A DNA stretch of 54,794 nucleotides, from NCBI GenBank assembly GCA_025060615.1, contig JANXBS010000024.1:1-54794 (forward strand). The letters are read 5' to 3'. The notes below the pieces were generated by a model. It made no database searches, was not told the DNA's origin, and was given only the letters and a program-made list of their open reading frames with translations. The translations under genes were made by a program, and so were the position numbers. Below are positions 34,625-43,900 of the stretch, piece by piece; the stretch's first letter is position 1; the number at the start of each line of letters is the position of its first letter. This DNA comes from Anaerolineae bacterium (lineage in GTDB: Bacteria > Chloroflexota > Anaerolineae > DUEN01).

Positions 34625-35668
34625 TTAAACTTCCACTGAAACTGTCACGGCCCCGGTCAGTGTGAGCTCCCTAGCCCGGTGACAGCGCACGTAGTGTCCC
34701 GGGCTGATCTCCTCAAGGAGGGGATCCTCCTGCCTGCAGATCTCTTGGGCATACAGGCACCGAGGATGAAAGTAACAGCCGGAAGGTGGGTTCGCCGGAT
34801 TGGCCACCTCGCCGGTGAGCAGGACGCGTTTCTCTCGCGGCCGTGGGTCGGGCCTGGGAATGGCCGACATCAGCGCTTCAGTATACGGGTGCTTCGGTGA
34901 GGCGAAAAGCTCAGCCGTGGGCGCCATTTCGACCAGCTTGCCGACATACATCACTGCCACGCGGTCGCTAATGTGGGCGACGACGCTCAGATCATGGGCA
35001 ATGAACAGGTAGGTCAGGCCCAATTGCTCTTGGAGGTCCTTGAGCAGGTTTAAGATCTGGGCCTGCACGGAAACGTCCAGCGCCGAGACCGGCTCGTCAC
35101 AGACGACGAATTTGGGATTCGGCGCCAGGGCGCGCGCGAGGGCGATACGCTGTCGCTGGCCGCCGCTGAAGGCGTGGGGATACCGCCGCATATATTCCGG
35201 CGGAAGGCCCACCAACCGCAGTAACTCGGCGACGCGCTCCTCTAGCTCTTTCCCTTTGGCGATGTTCATCGCCCGCAGAGGGGCGCCGACGATATCCAGC
35301 AGGGTCATGCGCGGGTTAAGAGAGGTATAAGGGTCCTGAAACATCATGCGCATGCTGCGGCGGACCTGTCTCAGTTGTTCTGCATCAAGTTTGCTGACAT
35401 CCACACGTCCCAGAACCGGATCTCTAAAAAGCACTTGGCCGCTAGTAGGTGGGATAGCTCGCAAGATTGAGCGTCCTACTGTGGTCTTCCCACAGCCGCT
35501 CTCGCCGACCAGGCCTAAAGTCTCCCCCTCCATGATATGAAAACTCACATCGTCCACGGCCTTCACATAGCCCACGACCCTTCGGAGAAAGCCGCGTTCG
35601 ATCGGGAAATACTTTTTCAGCCCTTTGACTTCCAGCAGGGGCTCGGCTTGATGAACTTGATCTTGCAT
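34625..35668 (-). CDS. Oligopeptide-type ABC transporter ATP-binding protein (OppF-like)
   Basis: 347 residues. Opens [16 protein letters not shown], then an [15 protein letters not shown] insertion typical of OppF/DppF. Walker [10 protein letters not shown], signature [15 protein letters not shown], Walker [15 protein letters not shown], switch His [11 protein letters not shown]. The C-terminal oligopeptide/dipeptide motif with cysteines ([19 protein letters not shown]) can bind an Fe-S cluster in relatives. It couples ATP hydrolysis to import with the OppD-like partner. AAGGA precedes the ATG by 8 nt; the gene is 88 nt after the OppD-like gene. In this family members can carry oligosaccharides as well as peptides. 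Confidence 0.93.
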   Translation of the reverse strand: MQDQVHQAEPLLEVKGLKKYFPIERGFLRRVVGYVKAVDDVSFHIMEGETLGLVGESGCGKTTVGRSILRAIPPTSGQVLFRDPVLGRVDVSKLDAEQLRQVRRSMRMMFQDPYTSLNPRMTLLDIVGAPLRAMNIAKGKELEERVAELLRLVGLPPEYMRRYPHAFSGGQRQRIALARALAPNPKFVVCDEPVSALDVSVQAQILNLLKDLQEQLGLTYLFIAHDLSVVAHISDRVAVMYVGKLVEMAPTAELFASPKHPYTEALMSAIPRPDPRPREKRVLLTGEVANPANPPSGCYFHPRCLYAQEICRQEDPLLEEISPGHYVRCHRARELTLTGAVTVSVEV

Positions 35669-35756
35669 GTTGCGGATCCTTCTGACAGTTGGGCTCTATT
35701 AGGTGGTCAGATACGGGCCGAGAATCAAGCGCCGCTCGACCCATCTAAGCCAGTAC

Positions 35757-36827
35757 TCATGGCTGCGAATACAGATGACATCGGACGAAGTGCCCAGCCT
35801 CAGCCTCGATATACTTGGGCTCCACCTGATTGCAGACTCCGGCGATGAAATCGGGACATCGAGGATGAAAAGAGCATCCTTTGAGCACGCTATAGGGGTC
35901 GGGCACCATACCTTTGATCACCTGTAAGCGCTTCTGTTTATGGTTTCGAGCGACCGCATCGTCTAATTGGGGAATCGACTTGAGGAGAGCCCGCGTATAG
36001 GGGTGCAAGGGGTTGAAGAAAAGATCGGTTACGGTAGCCTGTTCGACGACCTTGCCCAAATACATCACGGCGACTTCGTTGGCCATCTCAGCGATCACCC
36101 CTAGGTTGTGGGTGATGTACATGATGGCCATCCCCAACTCCTGTTGGAGCTCTCGCATTAGGTCCAGGATCTGCGCTTCGGTGGTGACATCCAGCGCTGT
36201 CGTGGGCTCATCGGCGATAAGCAGGCGAGGATGACAACTGAGGGCCATCGCGATGACGGCTCGCTGGCGCATACCCCCGCTCAACTGGAAAGGGTAATCG
36301 TCGATGGTCTTCTTCGGGTTAGGCATCCTGACCCGGGCCAGCATTTCAATCGCTCTCTCCCGGGCCTCGGCCTTGCTCACTTTCTGATGCAACTCGATGA
36401 CTTCCATGATCTGAGCCCCTACAGTGCGTACTGGGCTCATCGCCGTCATCGGCTCCTGAAATACCATGGAGATCTCGTTGCCCCGGATGGCTCGGATCTC
36501 CTTGCTGGTGGGGTGAAGCTTGGCCAGATCGATGACTTCAGTGGCCGTAGAGGAGTTGTCTTTGTTCACCGGCCTATAATATAGAATCTCGCCCCCCTCG
36601 ATCCGGCCAGGAGGAGGCACAATGCGCAGAATGGAATAGGCCGTCATGCTTTTGCCACAGCCACTCTCGCCGACGATTCCCAACGTTCGACCTCGCTTGA
36701 TCTTTAGATCCACGCCATTGACGGCCCGAACCGTGCCTTCAATCAAGTGAAAGTACATGTGTAGGTTTTTAATCTCGATTAGCACCTCGTTATCGGTTTC
36801 TACCAGGTTTTTGTACATCGCTGCCAT
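35757..36827 (-). CDS. Oligopeptide-type ABC transporter ATP-binding protein (OppD-like)
   Basis: 356 residues from the ATG at 36827 (the longer frame would run into the OppC gene; 36818 is another possible start). [20 protein letters not shown], Walker [10 protein letters not shown] (Met after Ser in place of Thr), signature [15 protein letters not shown], Walker [15 protein letters not shown] and the OppD/F C-terminal motif ([20 protein letters not shown]). A 20-residue insertion around the [16 protein letters not shown] region is typical. It pairs with the OppF-like ATPase. It begins 19 nt after the OppC stop. Confidence 0.92.
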   Translation of the reverse strand: MAAMYKNLVETDNEVLIEIKNLHMYFHLIEGTVRAVNGVDLKIKRGRTLGIVGESGCGKSMTAYSILRIVPPPGRIEGGEILYYRPVNKDNSSTATEVIDLAKLHPTSKEIRAIRGNEISMVFQEPMTAMSPVRTVGAQIMEVIELHQKVSKAEARERAIEMLARVRMPNPKKTIDDYPFQLSGGMRQRAVIAMALSCHPRLLIADEPTTALDVTTEAQILDLMRELQQELGMAIMYITHNLGVIAEMANEVAVMYLGKVVEQATVTDLFFNPLHPYTRALLKSIPQLDDAVARNHKQKRLQVIKGMVPDPYSVLKGCSFHPRCPDFIAGVCNQVEPKYIEAEAGHFVRCHLYSQP

Positions 36828-36846
36828 CTCTTCAGAGGTTTTCCCT

Positions 36847-38019
36847 TTATGCAACGTACGGATCGGCGGCGTCACGTAAGCCGTCCCCCAGGAAATTGAA
36901 CATGAGCACCGCCGTGACCACAAAGGCCACCGGCCAGAGCAACCACGGCAATTGGGAGATGGTCTGCAAGTTTTGGGCGTCTTGCAACATCACTCCCCAG
37001 CTAATGGTCGGCTCACGCAGGCCGATGCCCAGGAAGCTCAGGGCTGTCTCTCCCAGGATCATCCCTGGGATGGAAATCGTCAATGAGACGATGATATAGC
37101 TGGCAAACCCAGGCAACATGTAACTGGTGATGATGCGCCACTCGCTTTCACCGTCCAGCTTGGCGGCCAAGATGTAGTCTTCCTCACGGAGGCTGAGCAT
37201 CTTGCCGCGTACGGTGCGGGCTAGCGTGGTCCAGCCTAGGACTGAGAGGATGATCGTGATATAGAAATAGACACGCAGTTGCGGCCAGTCTTGTGGTAAG
37301 GCGGCCGCCAGTGACATCCATAGAGGGATCGTCGGCAACGAAACCAGCACATCAATCACCCGCATAATGACTTCGTCCACGACGCCGCCAAAGTATCCCG
37401 CTATCCCTCCGAGGATCAGCCCCAGGAAGAAGGAAAGCCCCACGCCGATCAGCCCAACCGTCAGGCTGACGCGCGCCCCGTGAAAGATGCGCGATAGACA
37501 ATCCCGACCGAGGTTATCGGAGCCCAGGAGGAACAAGGGAGCCCTCTCGTTATCCCCAGTGCCGAGGAGGTGCAGATCGCTCTTGAACAATCCCCAAAGC
37601 TCGTACTCATTACCACGCACAAAGAGCCGGATGGGATAGATAGCTGAATAATCCTCTTTATACACAGGCCGCCGGGTGACCGGGTCACGCTCGCGCACGA
37701 TGCCGTAGATGAAAGGCCATCGTAGCCGGCCCTGCTGATCAATGATGTGGATCTTCGCTGGGGGGCTAGCGGTGAACTCTTTGTACCGATGCGAAGGGTT
37801 ATGCGGGCTGAGGAATTCAGCGAAGATGGCGATAAAATAGAAAATCCCCAAGACGATCATGGCCACTTGGGCCAGCTTATGCCGACGGAATTTCCACCAG
37901 ACCAACTGCCACTGTCCAGCCCGGTAGAATTCCTCCTCCCGTTTTTCTTCGAGAGCCCCCTCTCGACCTCTTCTCCAAAGAGAGCGGCTGCCTCTGACCA
38001 GTGAGCTCAGGCTGTTCAT
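36847..38019 (-). CDS. Oligopeptide-type ABC transporter permease (OppC-like), long form
   Basis: 390 residues, about 90 more than a standard OppC. After the first helix (about 52-70) there is a roughly 100-residue external insertion (SPHNPSHRYKEFTASPPAKI up to HLLGTGDNERAPLFLLGSDN) that would face the binding protein. The conserved permease core follows, with GRDCLSRIFHGARVSLTVGL and the EAA-like loop LDGESEWRIITSYMLPGFAS. It overlaps the OppB-like gene by 4 bp, so both are translated together. Confidence 0.92.
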   Translation of the reverse strand: MNSLSSLVRGSRSLWRRGREGALEEKREEEFYRAGQWQLVWWKFRRHKLAQVAMIVLGIFYFIAIFAEFLSPHNPSHRYKEFTASPPAKIHIIDQQGRLRWPFIYGIVRERDPVTRRPVYKEDYSAIYPIRLFVRGNEYELWGLFKSDLHLLGTGDNERAPLFLLGSDNLGRDCLSRIFHGARVSLTVGLIGVGLSFFLGLILGGIAGYFGGVVDEVIMRVIDVLVSLPTIPLWMSLAAALPQDWPQLRVYFYITIILSVLGWTTLARTVRGKMLSLREEDYILAAKLDGESEWRIITSYMLPGFASYIIVSLTISIPGMILGETALSFLGIGLREPTISWGVMLQDAQNLQTISQLPWLLWPVAFVVTAVLMFNFLGDGLRDAADPYVA

Positions 38020-39017
38020 GATGATTCCACACCTCCGAAGCGGATGCGGGGATCCACAATAGCCAACAGGATGTCAGAAATCAGGCTCCCCAACGCAGTG
38101 AGCGTGCCGATAATCAAAGTGTAAGCTCCTGCCGTATACATATCCTGTCGCATCAAGGCACGCCATAATACCGGGCCTGCTGTATTGAGATTGAGCACAA
38201 TCTCCACAACCATGCCACCTGAGAAGAACCATACCAACAGCCAGCCAAAGGTGCTGAGGATGGGGTTAATGGCAATGCGCACGGGGTACCGCATCAGCAC
38301 GTCGAACTCGGAGAGCCCCTTGGCACGGGCGACCGTAACATAGGGCTTGCGCAGCTCGTCCAGCATGGTGGCGCGTACTGTACGGATTAAGTTGGCCGTC
38401 CCGCCGATGGCAAGGACGATGACCGGCAGCCATAGATGTTTGAGCATGTCCACAAACTTGGCCCAGCTCCAGGGGAGCGGCTCGAATTCCGGTGAGAACA
38501 GCCCTCCCACCCGGATGCCAAAATGAGCATAGGCCACATACATGATTACCAGAGCCAGGAGAAATCCAGGCGTAGCCAGGCCGATAAAGCCCAGGAAAGT
38601 GAAGAAATAGTCAGCAATAGAGTACTGCCTTACTGCTACATAAATGCCCACAGGGATGGCGAAAGACCAACATACAATGAAACTGAGAAAGGCGATGAAG
38701 AAAGTAGTTCCAATTCTGGCTGTGATGACCTCACTGACGGGCTTTTGCCAATCAAACGAGTATCCGAAGTCAAACCGGGTCACAATATTGGTGATCCACT
38801 TGAGATATTGCTCATGCATAGGCCGGTCAAGGCCGTACATCTTCGTGAATCGCTCGACTTCGTATTGGTCTATAGTCACGCCAGAGGCGCGCAGACGGTT
38901 CAGATATTCTGTCAGATAATCTCCCGGCGGAAGCTGGATGATAATAAACGCTAGGACCGAGATCAAAAACACTTGCGGGATCATCCGTAGAAGGCGCTTG
39001 ACGATGTAACCCAACAT
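38016..39017 (-). CDS. Oligopeptide-type ABC transporter permease (OppB-like)
   Basis: 333 residues with six helices. MLGYIVKRLLRMIPQVFLIS is the classic OppB/DppB N-terminus; IQLPPGDYLTEYLNRLRASG begins the external loop, and VARAKGLSEFDVLMRYPVRI is the EAA motif that docks to the ATPases. It starts with ATG at 39017 behind a duplicated 18-bp segment whose second copy supplies AAGGAG. It is separated from the binding-protein gene by 112 nt containing a strong hairpin. Confidence 0.93.
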   Translation of the reverse strand: MLGYIVKRLLRMIPQVFLISVLAFIIIQLPPGDYLTEYLNRLRASGVTIDQYEVERFTKMYGLDRPMHEQYLKWITNIVTRFDFGYSFDWQKPVSEVITARIGTTFFIAFLSFIVCWSFAIPVGIYVAVRQYSIADYFFTFLGFIGLATPGFLLALVIMYVAYAHFGIRVGGLFSPEFEPLPWSWAKFVDMLKHLWLPVIVLAIGGTANLIRTVRATMLDELRKPYVTVARAKGLSEFDVLMRYPVRIAINPILSTFGWLLVWFFSGGMVVEIVLNLNTAGPVLWRALMRQDMYTAGAYTLIIGTLTALGSLISDILLAIVDPRIRFGGVESS

Positions 39018-39028
39018 CCGGATTCACT

Positions 39029-39064
39029 CCTTACGGATCATTTCATCCTTACGGATCATTTCAT
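39029..39064 (-). repeat. Perfect 18-bp tandem duplication carrying the oppB ribosome site
   Basis: CCTTACGGATCATTTCAT occurs at 39029-39046 and again at 39047-39064 (plus strand). On the mRNA each copy ends in GTAAGG, and the one nearer the gene forms AAGGAG 9 nt before the ATG, so the leader has two Shine-Dalgarno-like sites. Confidence 0.9.
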
Positions 39065-39076
39065 AGTATAGGGGAC

Positions 39077-39108
39077 TGCCGGATGCAGGCCCAGGCCTGC
39101 ATCCGGCA
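39077..39108 (-). promoter_or_regulatory. Intercistronic hairpin between binding protein and permease genes
   Basis: TGCCGGATGCAGGC (39077-39090) pairs perfectly with GCCTGCATCCGGCA (39095-39108) around a 4-nt loop. No U-run follows on the minus strand, so it is more likely an mRNA 3'-end stabiliser or attenuator, giving more binding protein than permease, as is known in other ABC operons. Confidence 0.75.
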
Positions 39109-39129
39109 AGTGGTTGTTTCGGGTGGGCA

Positions 39130-41184
39130 TCAGGCTCGCCGGCCGCCCTCATAAAAGAACGCTTCGGGGTGATAAGTGGAAAGCCCGTAGGTATCCCAAC
39201 CGATGGGAACCTTGGGCCGCGGCAGGTTGCGCAGATTCTTGTTGAAGCAGAGCGGAGCCGGGCACTCCAGGACTAGGCCGATCTGCAACGGGTTATCAGC
39301 CAGGTAGTCGAAGATCTGCTGCATCAACTGGACGCGCTCGTTCTCATCCACTGTGGCCGTCACCTGATCAAAGAGGTCGTAGAGCCTCTTGATCTCATCC
39401 GGCGGCTCGATGAGGCCTGGAGCTGTCCGATCTGCGGCTGTGTACCAAACGGCCCATGCGGAGCAGGCTGTCCCCTGCTGGGGGTCACCGGTCGGGATGA
39501 ACCACTGCGGCTGGATGTGCAGAAGCAAATCCGTACAGCGGTCCTGATGCCAGACGCCGCAATGCACCTGGTAGGCCAGCATGCGCTCGTTGTAGAGCGA
39601 CTCCTGCACATACTTGGTGGTCGCATCAATCCCTACTTCGCGCCAGTAGGTGACGACCATTGCGGTGAGCTTGTCCGTGGCCGGGCCGACGCGCTCGCCT
39701 GCATGCTCGATGTTGAACTTAAGCCGCTGGCCGTCGGGCCGCAGGCGGAAGCCCTCGCTATCGCGCTTATCCAAGCCCATCTCATCCAGCAGCTTGTTGG
39801 CCAACTCGGGGTCGTACTGCGCCCAGGCCGTGCCGTACTTTTCCTTATAGTACTTAGAGTTGGGCATTGGGCTGGCCTGGCCCATGCGAGCCATGCCGTA
39901 GAACAGGCTCTCATTGATCTCGTCACGGTCAATTGCCACCGAAAGCGCCTTGACAAAGTTGGGGTGGTTGACGATCTGGGTCAAGACCGGGTCATCAGCG
40001 ATGTAGTGCTGCGGGAAAAGAATATATCGATCGGACATGCAGGAGAGATAGTCGCCGACGATGTAGTTGCCCCTGGCTTCGTTCTCCTTGTAGAACGGGT
40101 AATCGGCGATGGTGACATCGTGCTGCCCGAGGATATCTAGCTCGCCCTGGACCAGCTTGAGCTTGACCGCTTCGACGTTGGTCACATAGTCATAGCGTAG
40201 TCGGTCGATGTAGGGCAATTGATTGCCGGCCATATCTACTTTCCAGTAGTATGGGTTGCGCTCCCATAGGAACAAACCCTCCTGCGGACGTTCCACGATG
40301 ATCCAAGGCGAGAGGGTGGGGAAGCCGATGATCCAGTCGGGGCCTTGCCAGACGCCCAATCCCCATTGCGCGCGCTGGCTGAATAACGCCGCCCAATTCT
40401 CCAGCCCCTGCTCCTTAGCCATCGCGTCCAGCTTGGCCTGATCGGTGTACTTGGGATGAAACTGCTTATAGTAATGCGATGGAGCGATAATGCTGGGGGA
40501 GACGTTAGAGGGCTCCCAACGGGTTAAATGGGCGGCGAAGTTGCCAAATGGGGCGGCGAAAGTGATCTTAAAGGTGAAGTCGTCCACGATCTCCACCTTC
40601 ATAGGTTCGCCACCGAAGCGCATCTGCCAAGGAAGCGAGGCGACGAGCTCTTTGTTGAGATAGAAATCCTCCCACCAGAAGCGGACGTCTTCTGTGGTCA
40701 CTGGCTGACCATCTGACCACTTCATGCCTTGGCGCAGGTGTAGGGTGTAGCTCTTGCCATCCGGAGTGACCTCCCAGCTCTCCAGGATGTTCGGCACAAT
40801 TGTTCGCAGGTCAATGTCCGAGTAGTGGAGCATGCGCTCGGCGTTCAGGTCATAGTTGCTGACGAACCATACGGGGTCAAAGTGGATCATGCGCACTTCG
40901 CCACCGTATTCTCCGATGGCCTCGCGGCCACCCACGACTAGAGGGTTCACCGGCAACCGTTCCTCCACCGGTGGAAGTTGTCCAGCCGCCACTCGCTCGG
41001 CCAGCATGGGAGCTTCACGGTACTTCGCGGCCGGCTTCTCGACAATGACCTCCTTCTCGACGACGACGGTCTCTTTAATGACCTGGGGAGTAGGGGTGGG
41101 GCCCATACAGCCGGTCAGCATTCCAGCTGCAGCCGCCGCCGATACGCGCAGAAAGTCACGCCGGGTTACTTTGCGCTTTGCCAT
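39130..41184 (-). CDS. Oligopeptide-type ABC transporter substrate-binding lipoprotein (SBP family 5), Tat signal
   Basis: 684 residues, larger than the usual ~550. The N-terminus has a twin-arginine motif (VTRRDFLRVSAAAAAGML) and a lipobox TGC, so it is exported folded by Tat and lipid-anchored (about C26). The SBP_5 signature region is at about 140-180 (VTPDGKSYTLHLRQGMKWSD), and FVKALSVAIDRDEINESLFY, typical of the family, lies in the middle. This family binds peptides or, in several thermophiles, oligosaccharides. AAGGAGG stands just upstream of the ATG. It is the first gene of the seven-gene operon. Confidence 0.93.
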   Translation of the reverse strand: MAKRKVTRRDFLRVSAAAAAGMLTGCMGPTPTPQVIKETVVVEKEVIVEKPAAKYREAPMLAERVAAGQLPPVEERLPVNPLVVGGREAIGEYGGEVRMIHFDPVWFVSNYDLNAERMLHYSDIDLRTIVPNILESWEVTPDGKSYTLHLRQGMKWSDGQPVTTEDVRFWWEDFYLNKELVASLPWQMRFGGEPMKVEIVDDFTFKITFAAPFGNFAAHLTRWEPSNVSPSIIAPSHYYKQFHPKYTDQAKLDAMAKEQGLENWAALFSQRAQWGLGVWQGPDWIIGFPTLSPWIIVERPQEGLFLWERNPYYWKVDMAGNQLPYIDRLRYDYVTNVEAVKLKLVQGELDILGQHDVTIADYPFYKENEARGNYIVGDYLSCMSDRYILFPQHYIADDPVLTQIVNHPNFVKALSVAIDRDEINESLFYGMARMGQASPMPNSKYYKEKYGTAWAQYDPELANKLLDEMGLDKRDSEGFRLRPDGQRLKFNIEHAGERVGPATDKLTAMVVTYWREVGIDATTKYVQESLYNERMLAYQVHCGVWHQDRCTDLLLHIQPQWFIPTGDPQQGTACSAWAVWYTAADRTAPGLIEPPDEIKRLYDLFDQVTATVDENERVQLMQQIFDYLADNPLQIGLVLECPAPLCFNKNLRNLPRPKVPIGWDTYGLSTYHPEAFFYEGGRRA

Positions 41185-41432
41185 AATTCTCCCTCCTTAC
41201 AGGAAATAGGTGCTCAGTACCTCCTCAGGCTAGCCCTAGAGGTAACGGCCTATCCGACAAGGCCGATGTTTGAACGGCATGACGATTGAGATTGAGATCG
41301 TAAGCTTGCTGGCCGATGGGACAAAAGCTATCAAGCTGTAAGGACATAGTGAGAGGTCCTTAGGCGAGATGGGAACTTGCCCTTACCCGTACCGACTACC
41401 TGTTTAAGCGTCCGCGTTGGGTTACTACGGAA
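41185..41432 (-). other. Long 5' leader of the transporter operon, with a possible upstream ORF
   Basis: From the predicted start near 41426 to the ATG at 41184 is about 240 nt. It contains an AAGGAC/GTCCTT hairpin (about 41341-41362), a GGCC...GGCC stem near 41247-41264, and an open frame from ATG 41347 to TGA 41225 (40 residues, MSLQLDSFCPIGQQAYDLNL and on). I recognise no known riboswitch. Confidence 0.35.
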
Positions 41433-41461
41433 AATATACAACAACCTTGATTTCCTGTCAA
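41433..41461 (-). promoter_or_regulatory. Promoter of the oligopeptide-type transporter operon
   Basis: Minus strand perfect -35 TTGACA (41461-41456), 17-nt spacer, -10 TATATT (41438-41433). Start predicted near 41426. Confidence 0.8.
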
Positions 41462-41595
41462 TAAGGTGGTCAGTTCACTCAATCCCTCCTCTTCAGTCTC
41501 CTTCCCTTTGTAGCAAAGATGGTCAGGGCGTACCTGCCACATAGGACGCGCGAGTATCAAAAGAGGAGATGAAGAGCATAATATATGTCCCATAT

Positions 41596-41628
41596 ATGGT
41601 CCATGTGAACCATTTTTGTATGGTCCAT
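41596..41628. promoter_or_regulatory. Paired operator-like repeats ATGGTCCAT
   Basis: ATGGTCCAT occurs at 41596-41604 and 41620-41628, exactly 24 bp apart, each nearly palindromic (ATGG-T-CCAT); a related CCATATATGG precedes the first at 41590-41599. They lie between the divergent transporter operon and the glutamate-synthase-like gene. No regulator gene is in the window near them. Confidence 0.5.
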
Positions 41629-41707
41629 ATGGAGGACGACTAGCGCATGCGGCCCAATTATATTGTACTAAAATTCACAATATGAGCTCTTATTATGGAG
41701 GCAAGCG

Positions 41708-43297
41708 ATGAACTTAAGAAGGCCCAATGCGAACGAGGCGACAGATACTTTTAACCGTTCCAAGAATGTTGTCCCTATGTCCGGGCTCTGCACTACATGT
41801 TGGGATGGATGCAAGGGCAGTTGTGAGATCTGGCTATCCTCTTTCAGAGGACGTGAAGTGCTCTATCCGGGACCTTTTGGGGAGGTTACTGCGGGAGCGG
41901 ACAAGAATTACCCCGTGGATTATTCGCACTTGAACATTCAGGGCTATGCGATCGGAGCGGATGGCTTGCCGGAAGGCGTAGAGGTTGGACCTGACACCAC
42001 GATCTTCCATAATGTCGATACGGAGACGGAGTACGGTTGGACTAGGAAAGTAAAAATGAAGCTCCCGATCTTCACAGGCGCGCTAGGCTCTACGGACATC
42101 GCTCGTAAGAACTGGGAGCATCTCGCAGTAGGAGCCGCCATCTCCGGGGTGACCATTGTCTGCGGTGAGAATGTGTGCGGTGTAGACCCCGGCCTTGAGT
42201 TGGATCGTCATGGTAAGATCAAAAGGTCGCCGGAGATGGATCGGCGAGTCGAGATTTATAGGCGTTTCCATGACGGCTACGGGGAACTCCTAGTCCAAAT
42301 GAACGTAGAGGATGCCCGATTAGGGGTGGCTGAATACGTCCTATCAAAGCATCGCCTGGATACAATCGAGCTGAAGTGGGGACAGGGGGCGAAATGCATC
42401 GGAGGTGAGATCAAAGTCCCCTCGCTGGAGCAAGCACTTGAGTTGAAACAAAGAGGGTATTTCGTCTTCCCAGACCCTGCCGAGCCTACTGTACAGAAGG
42501 CATATGCAGAGGGAAGCATCCGGGGATTCGAGAGGCATTCTCGCCTAGGGTTTGTGAGCCGTGAAGCATTCTTGCAGGAGATCGAGCGTTTACGCAGCCT
42601 TGGGTTTCGGCGAATCACGCTCAAAACGGGAGCGTACTCCGCCATTGAATTGGCGATGGCATTACGCTATGGTGCTGAAGCGCAACTGGATTTGATCACG
42701 ATAGACGGTGCTCCTGGTGGTACAGGAATGAGCCCATGGCCCATGATGAATGAGTGGGGAATCCCCACCTTCTATCTCGAATCCTTGGCCTATCAATTCT
42801 GCGAAAAGCTCTCTCGGAGGGGATTCCGGGTCCCGGACATCGCCATCGCCGGAGGCTTTTCTACTGAAGATGGTGTGTTCAAAGCGATTGCTATGGGAAG
42901 CCCTTATGTGAAGGCGGTGTGCATGGGCCGGGCCTTGATGATCCCTGGTATGGTCGGCAAGAACATCGGCAAATGGTTAGAAGAGGGCAATCTCCCCAGA
43001 ACGGTCTCCAGGTATGGGGCCACTGTGGAAGCGATCTTCGTCTGTTATGAAGAACTGGCTGGGAAGTTCGGCCAAGAGATCAAAAATATACCTTTAGGGG
43101 CGATTGCGTTCTACACGTTCTGCCAGAAATTCAAAACAGGCCTACAGCAATTGATGGCTGGAAGCAGGAATTTCAGAATCTCAACGATTTCTCGCAAAGA
43201 CCTCATGGCTTTGACGGAGGAAGCTGCAAAGATCTCCGGCATCCCATATGTGATGGACGCTTACCGGGAGGAGGCGGAGCAGATCTTGGAAGCATGA
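41708..43297 (+). CDS. FMN-binding glutamate synthase family protein (GltB-type synthase domain)
   Basis: 529 residues with GGAGG 6 nt before the ATG. The body is the FMN/TIM-barrel synthase domain: IFTGALGSTDIARKNWEHLA, LLVQMNVEDARLG, IELKWGQGAKCIGGEIKVPS, IDGAPGGTGMSPWPMMNEWG and IAIAGGFSTEDGVFKAIAMG. There is no glutaminase domain. The N-terminus has four closely spaced cysteines (C28, C31, C35, C39), which could hold an Fe-S cluster. Homologues are annotated as glutamate synthase, but related stand-alone proteins have other or unknown reactions. It is divergent from the transporter operon, with operator-like repeats between, and ends at a clear terminator. Confidence 0.88.
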   Translation: MNLRRPNANEATDTFNRSKNVVPMSGLCTTCWDGCKGSCEIWLSSFRGREVLYPGPFGEVTAGADKNYPVDYSHLNIQGYAIGADGLPEGVEVGPDTTIFHNVDTETEYGWTRKVKMKLPIFTGALGSTDIARKNWEHLAVGAAISGVTIVCGENVCGVDPGLELDRHGKIKRSPEMDRRVEIYRRFHDGYGELLVQMNVEDARLGVAEYVLSKHRLDTIELKWGQGAKCIGGEIKVPSLEQALELKQRGYFVFPDPAEPTVQKAYAEGSIRGFERHSRLGFVSREAFLQEIERLRSLGFRRITLKTGAYSAIELAMALRYGAEAQLDLITIDGAPGGTGMSPWPMMNEWGIPTFYLESLAYQFCEKLSRRGFRVPDIAIAGGFSTEDGVFKAIAMGSPYVKAVCMGRALMIPGMVGKNIGKWLEEGNLPRTVSRYGATVEAIFVCYEELAGKFGQEIKNIPLGAIAFYTFCQKFKTGLQQLMAGSRNFRISTISRKDLMALTEEAAKISGIPYVMDAYREEAEQILEA

Positions 43298-43330
43298 CCG
43301 ACTGCAGATAAGCATAACGATCATCCCCTA

Positions 43331-43383
43331 AGGGAGGTGGGCTTCTCACGCTTTGGGCTTTGAAGCTCACCTCCCTATATTTT
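43331..43383 (+). terminator. Terminator after the glutamate-synthase-like gene
   Basis: AGGGAGGTGGGCTTC (43331-43345) pairs with GAAGCTCACCTCCCT (43362-43376), one G-T, loop 16 nt, followed by ATATTTT. Confidence 0.85.
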
Positions 43384-43424
43384 AGCATCATGAAGGGTAG
43401 AAAGATTTGTCTTCGATCACATCC

Positions 43425-43453
43425 TTGACAAGGCCGAACATACGATATAGAAT
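43425..43453 (+). promoter_or_regulatory. Promoter for ridA
   Basis: Perfect -35 TTGACA (43425-43430), 17-nt spacer, -10 TAGAAT (43448-43453). Start near 43460; ATG at 43489 with AAGGAG in the leader. Confidence 0.8.
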
Positions 43454-43488
43454 AGTGACAGAGGTACTCGCAAGGAGAGTTTCACCCC

Positions 43489-43896
43489 ATGGTTCGCGAA
43501 GTGATTGTTACCTCTCGTGCTCCTGCGGCGGTAGGACCTTATGCTCAGGCGATTCGAGTAGGTGACTTCGTTTTCACAGCTGGACAGATCGGCCTAGATC
43601 CCGTCACTGGTAAGTTGTGTGAGGGTTTGGCGGCGCAAACGCGCCAGGCCCTGGATAACCTGCAGGCGATCCTAGAGGCGGCTGGCAGCAGCCTGCAGGA
43701 CGTGGTCAAGACCACGATTTTCCTGACGGATATCACCCACTTTCCCACCGTAAACGCCATATACGGTGGTGTCTTCTCTAACCATCCTCCCGCCCGATCC
43801 ACTGTACAGGTTGCTGCATTACCCCTGGGCGCGTTGATCGAGATCGAAGCGATCGCCCTGGTGCGAGGCGAAGCGGAGCAACCTATTGCCCGCTGA
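43489..43896 (+). CDS. ridA: RidA family reactive-intermediate (imine) deaminase
   Basis: 135 residues, standard trimeric RidA length. [30 protein letters not shown], and the active-site Arg in [15 protein letters not shown] followed by IEIEAIALV match the family. RidA hydrolyses 2-aminoacrylate and similar imines formed by PLP enzymes. It has its own promoter. It ends 4 nt before the rpsA promoter region and may be partly read through into rpsA. Confidence 0.93.
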   Translation: MVREVIVTSRAPAAVGPYAQAIRVGDFVFTAGQIGLDPVTGKLCEGLAAQTRQALDNLQAILEAAGSSLQDVVKTTIFLTDITHFPTVNAIYGGVFSNHPPARSTVQVAALPLGALIEIEAIALVRGEAEQPIAR

Positions 43897-43900
43897 TCGT

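Noticed and set aside
41396-41593. 65-codon minus-strand frame upstream of the transporter operon
   Set aside because: Runs through the predicted promoter and has no ribosome site.
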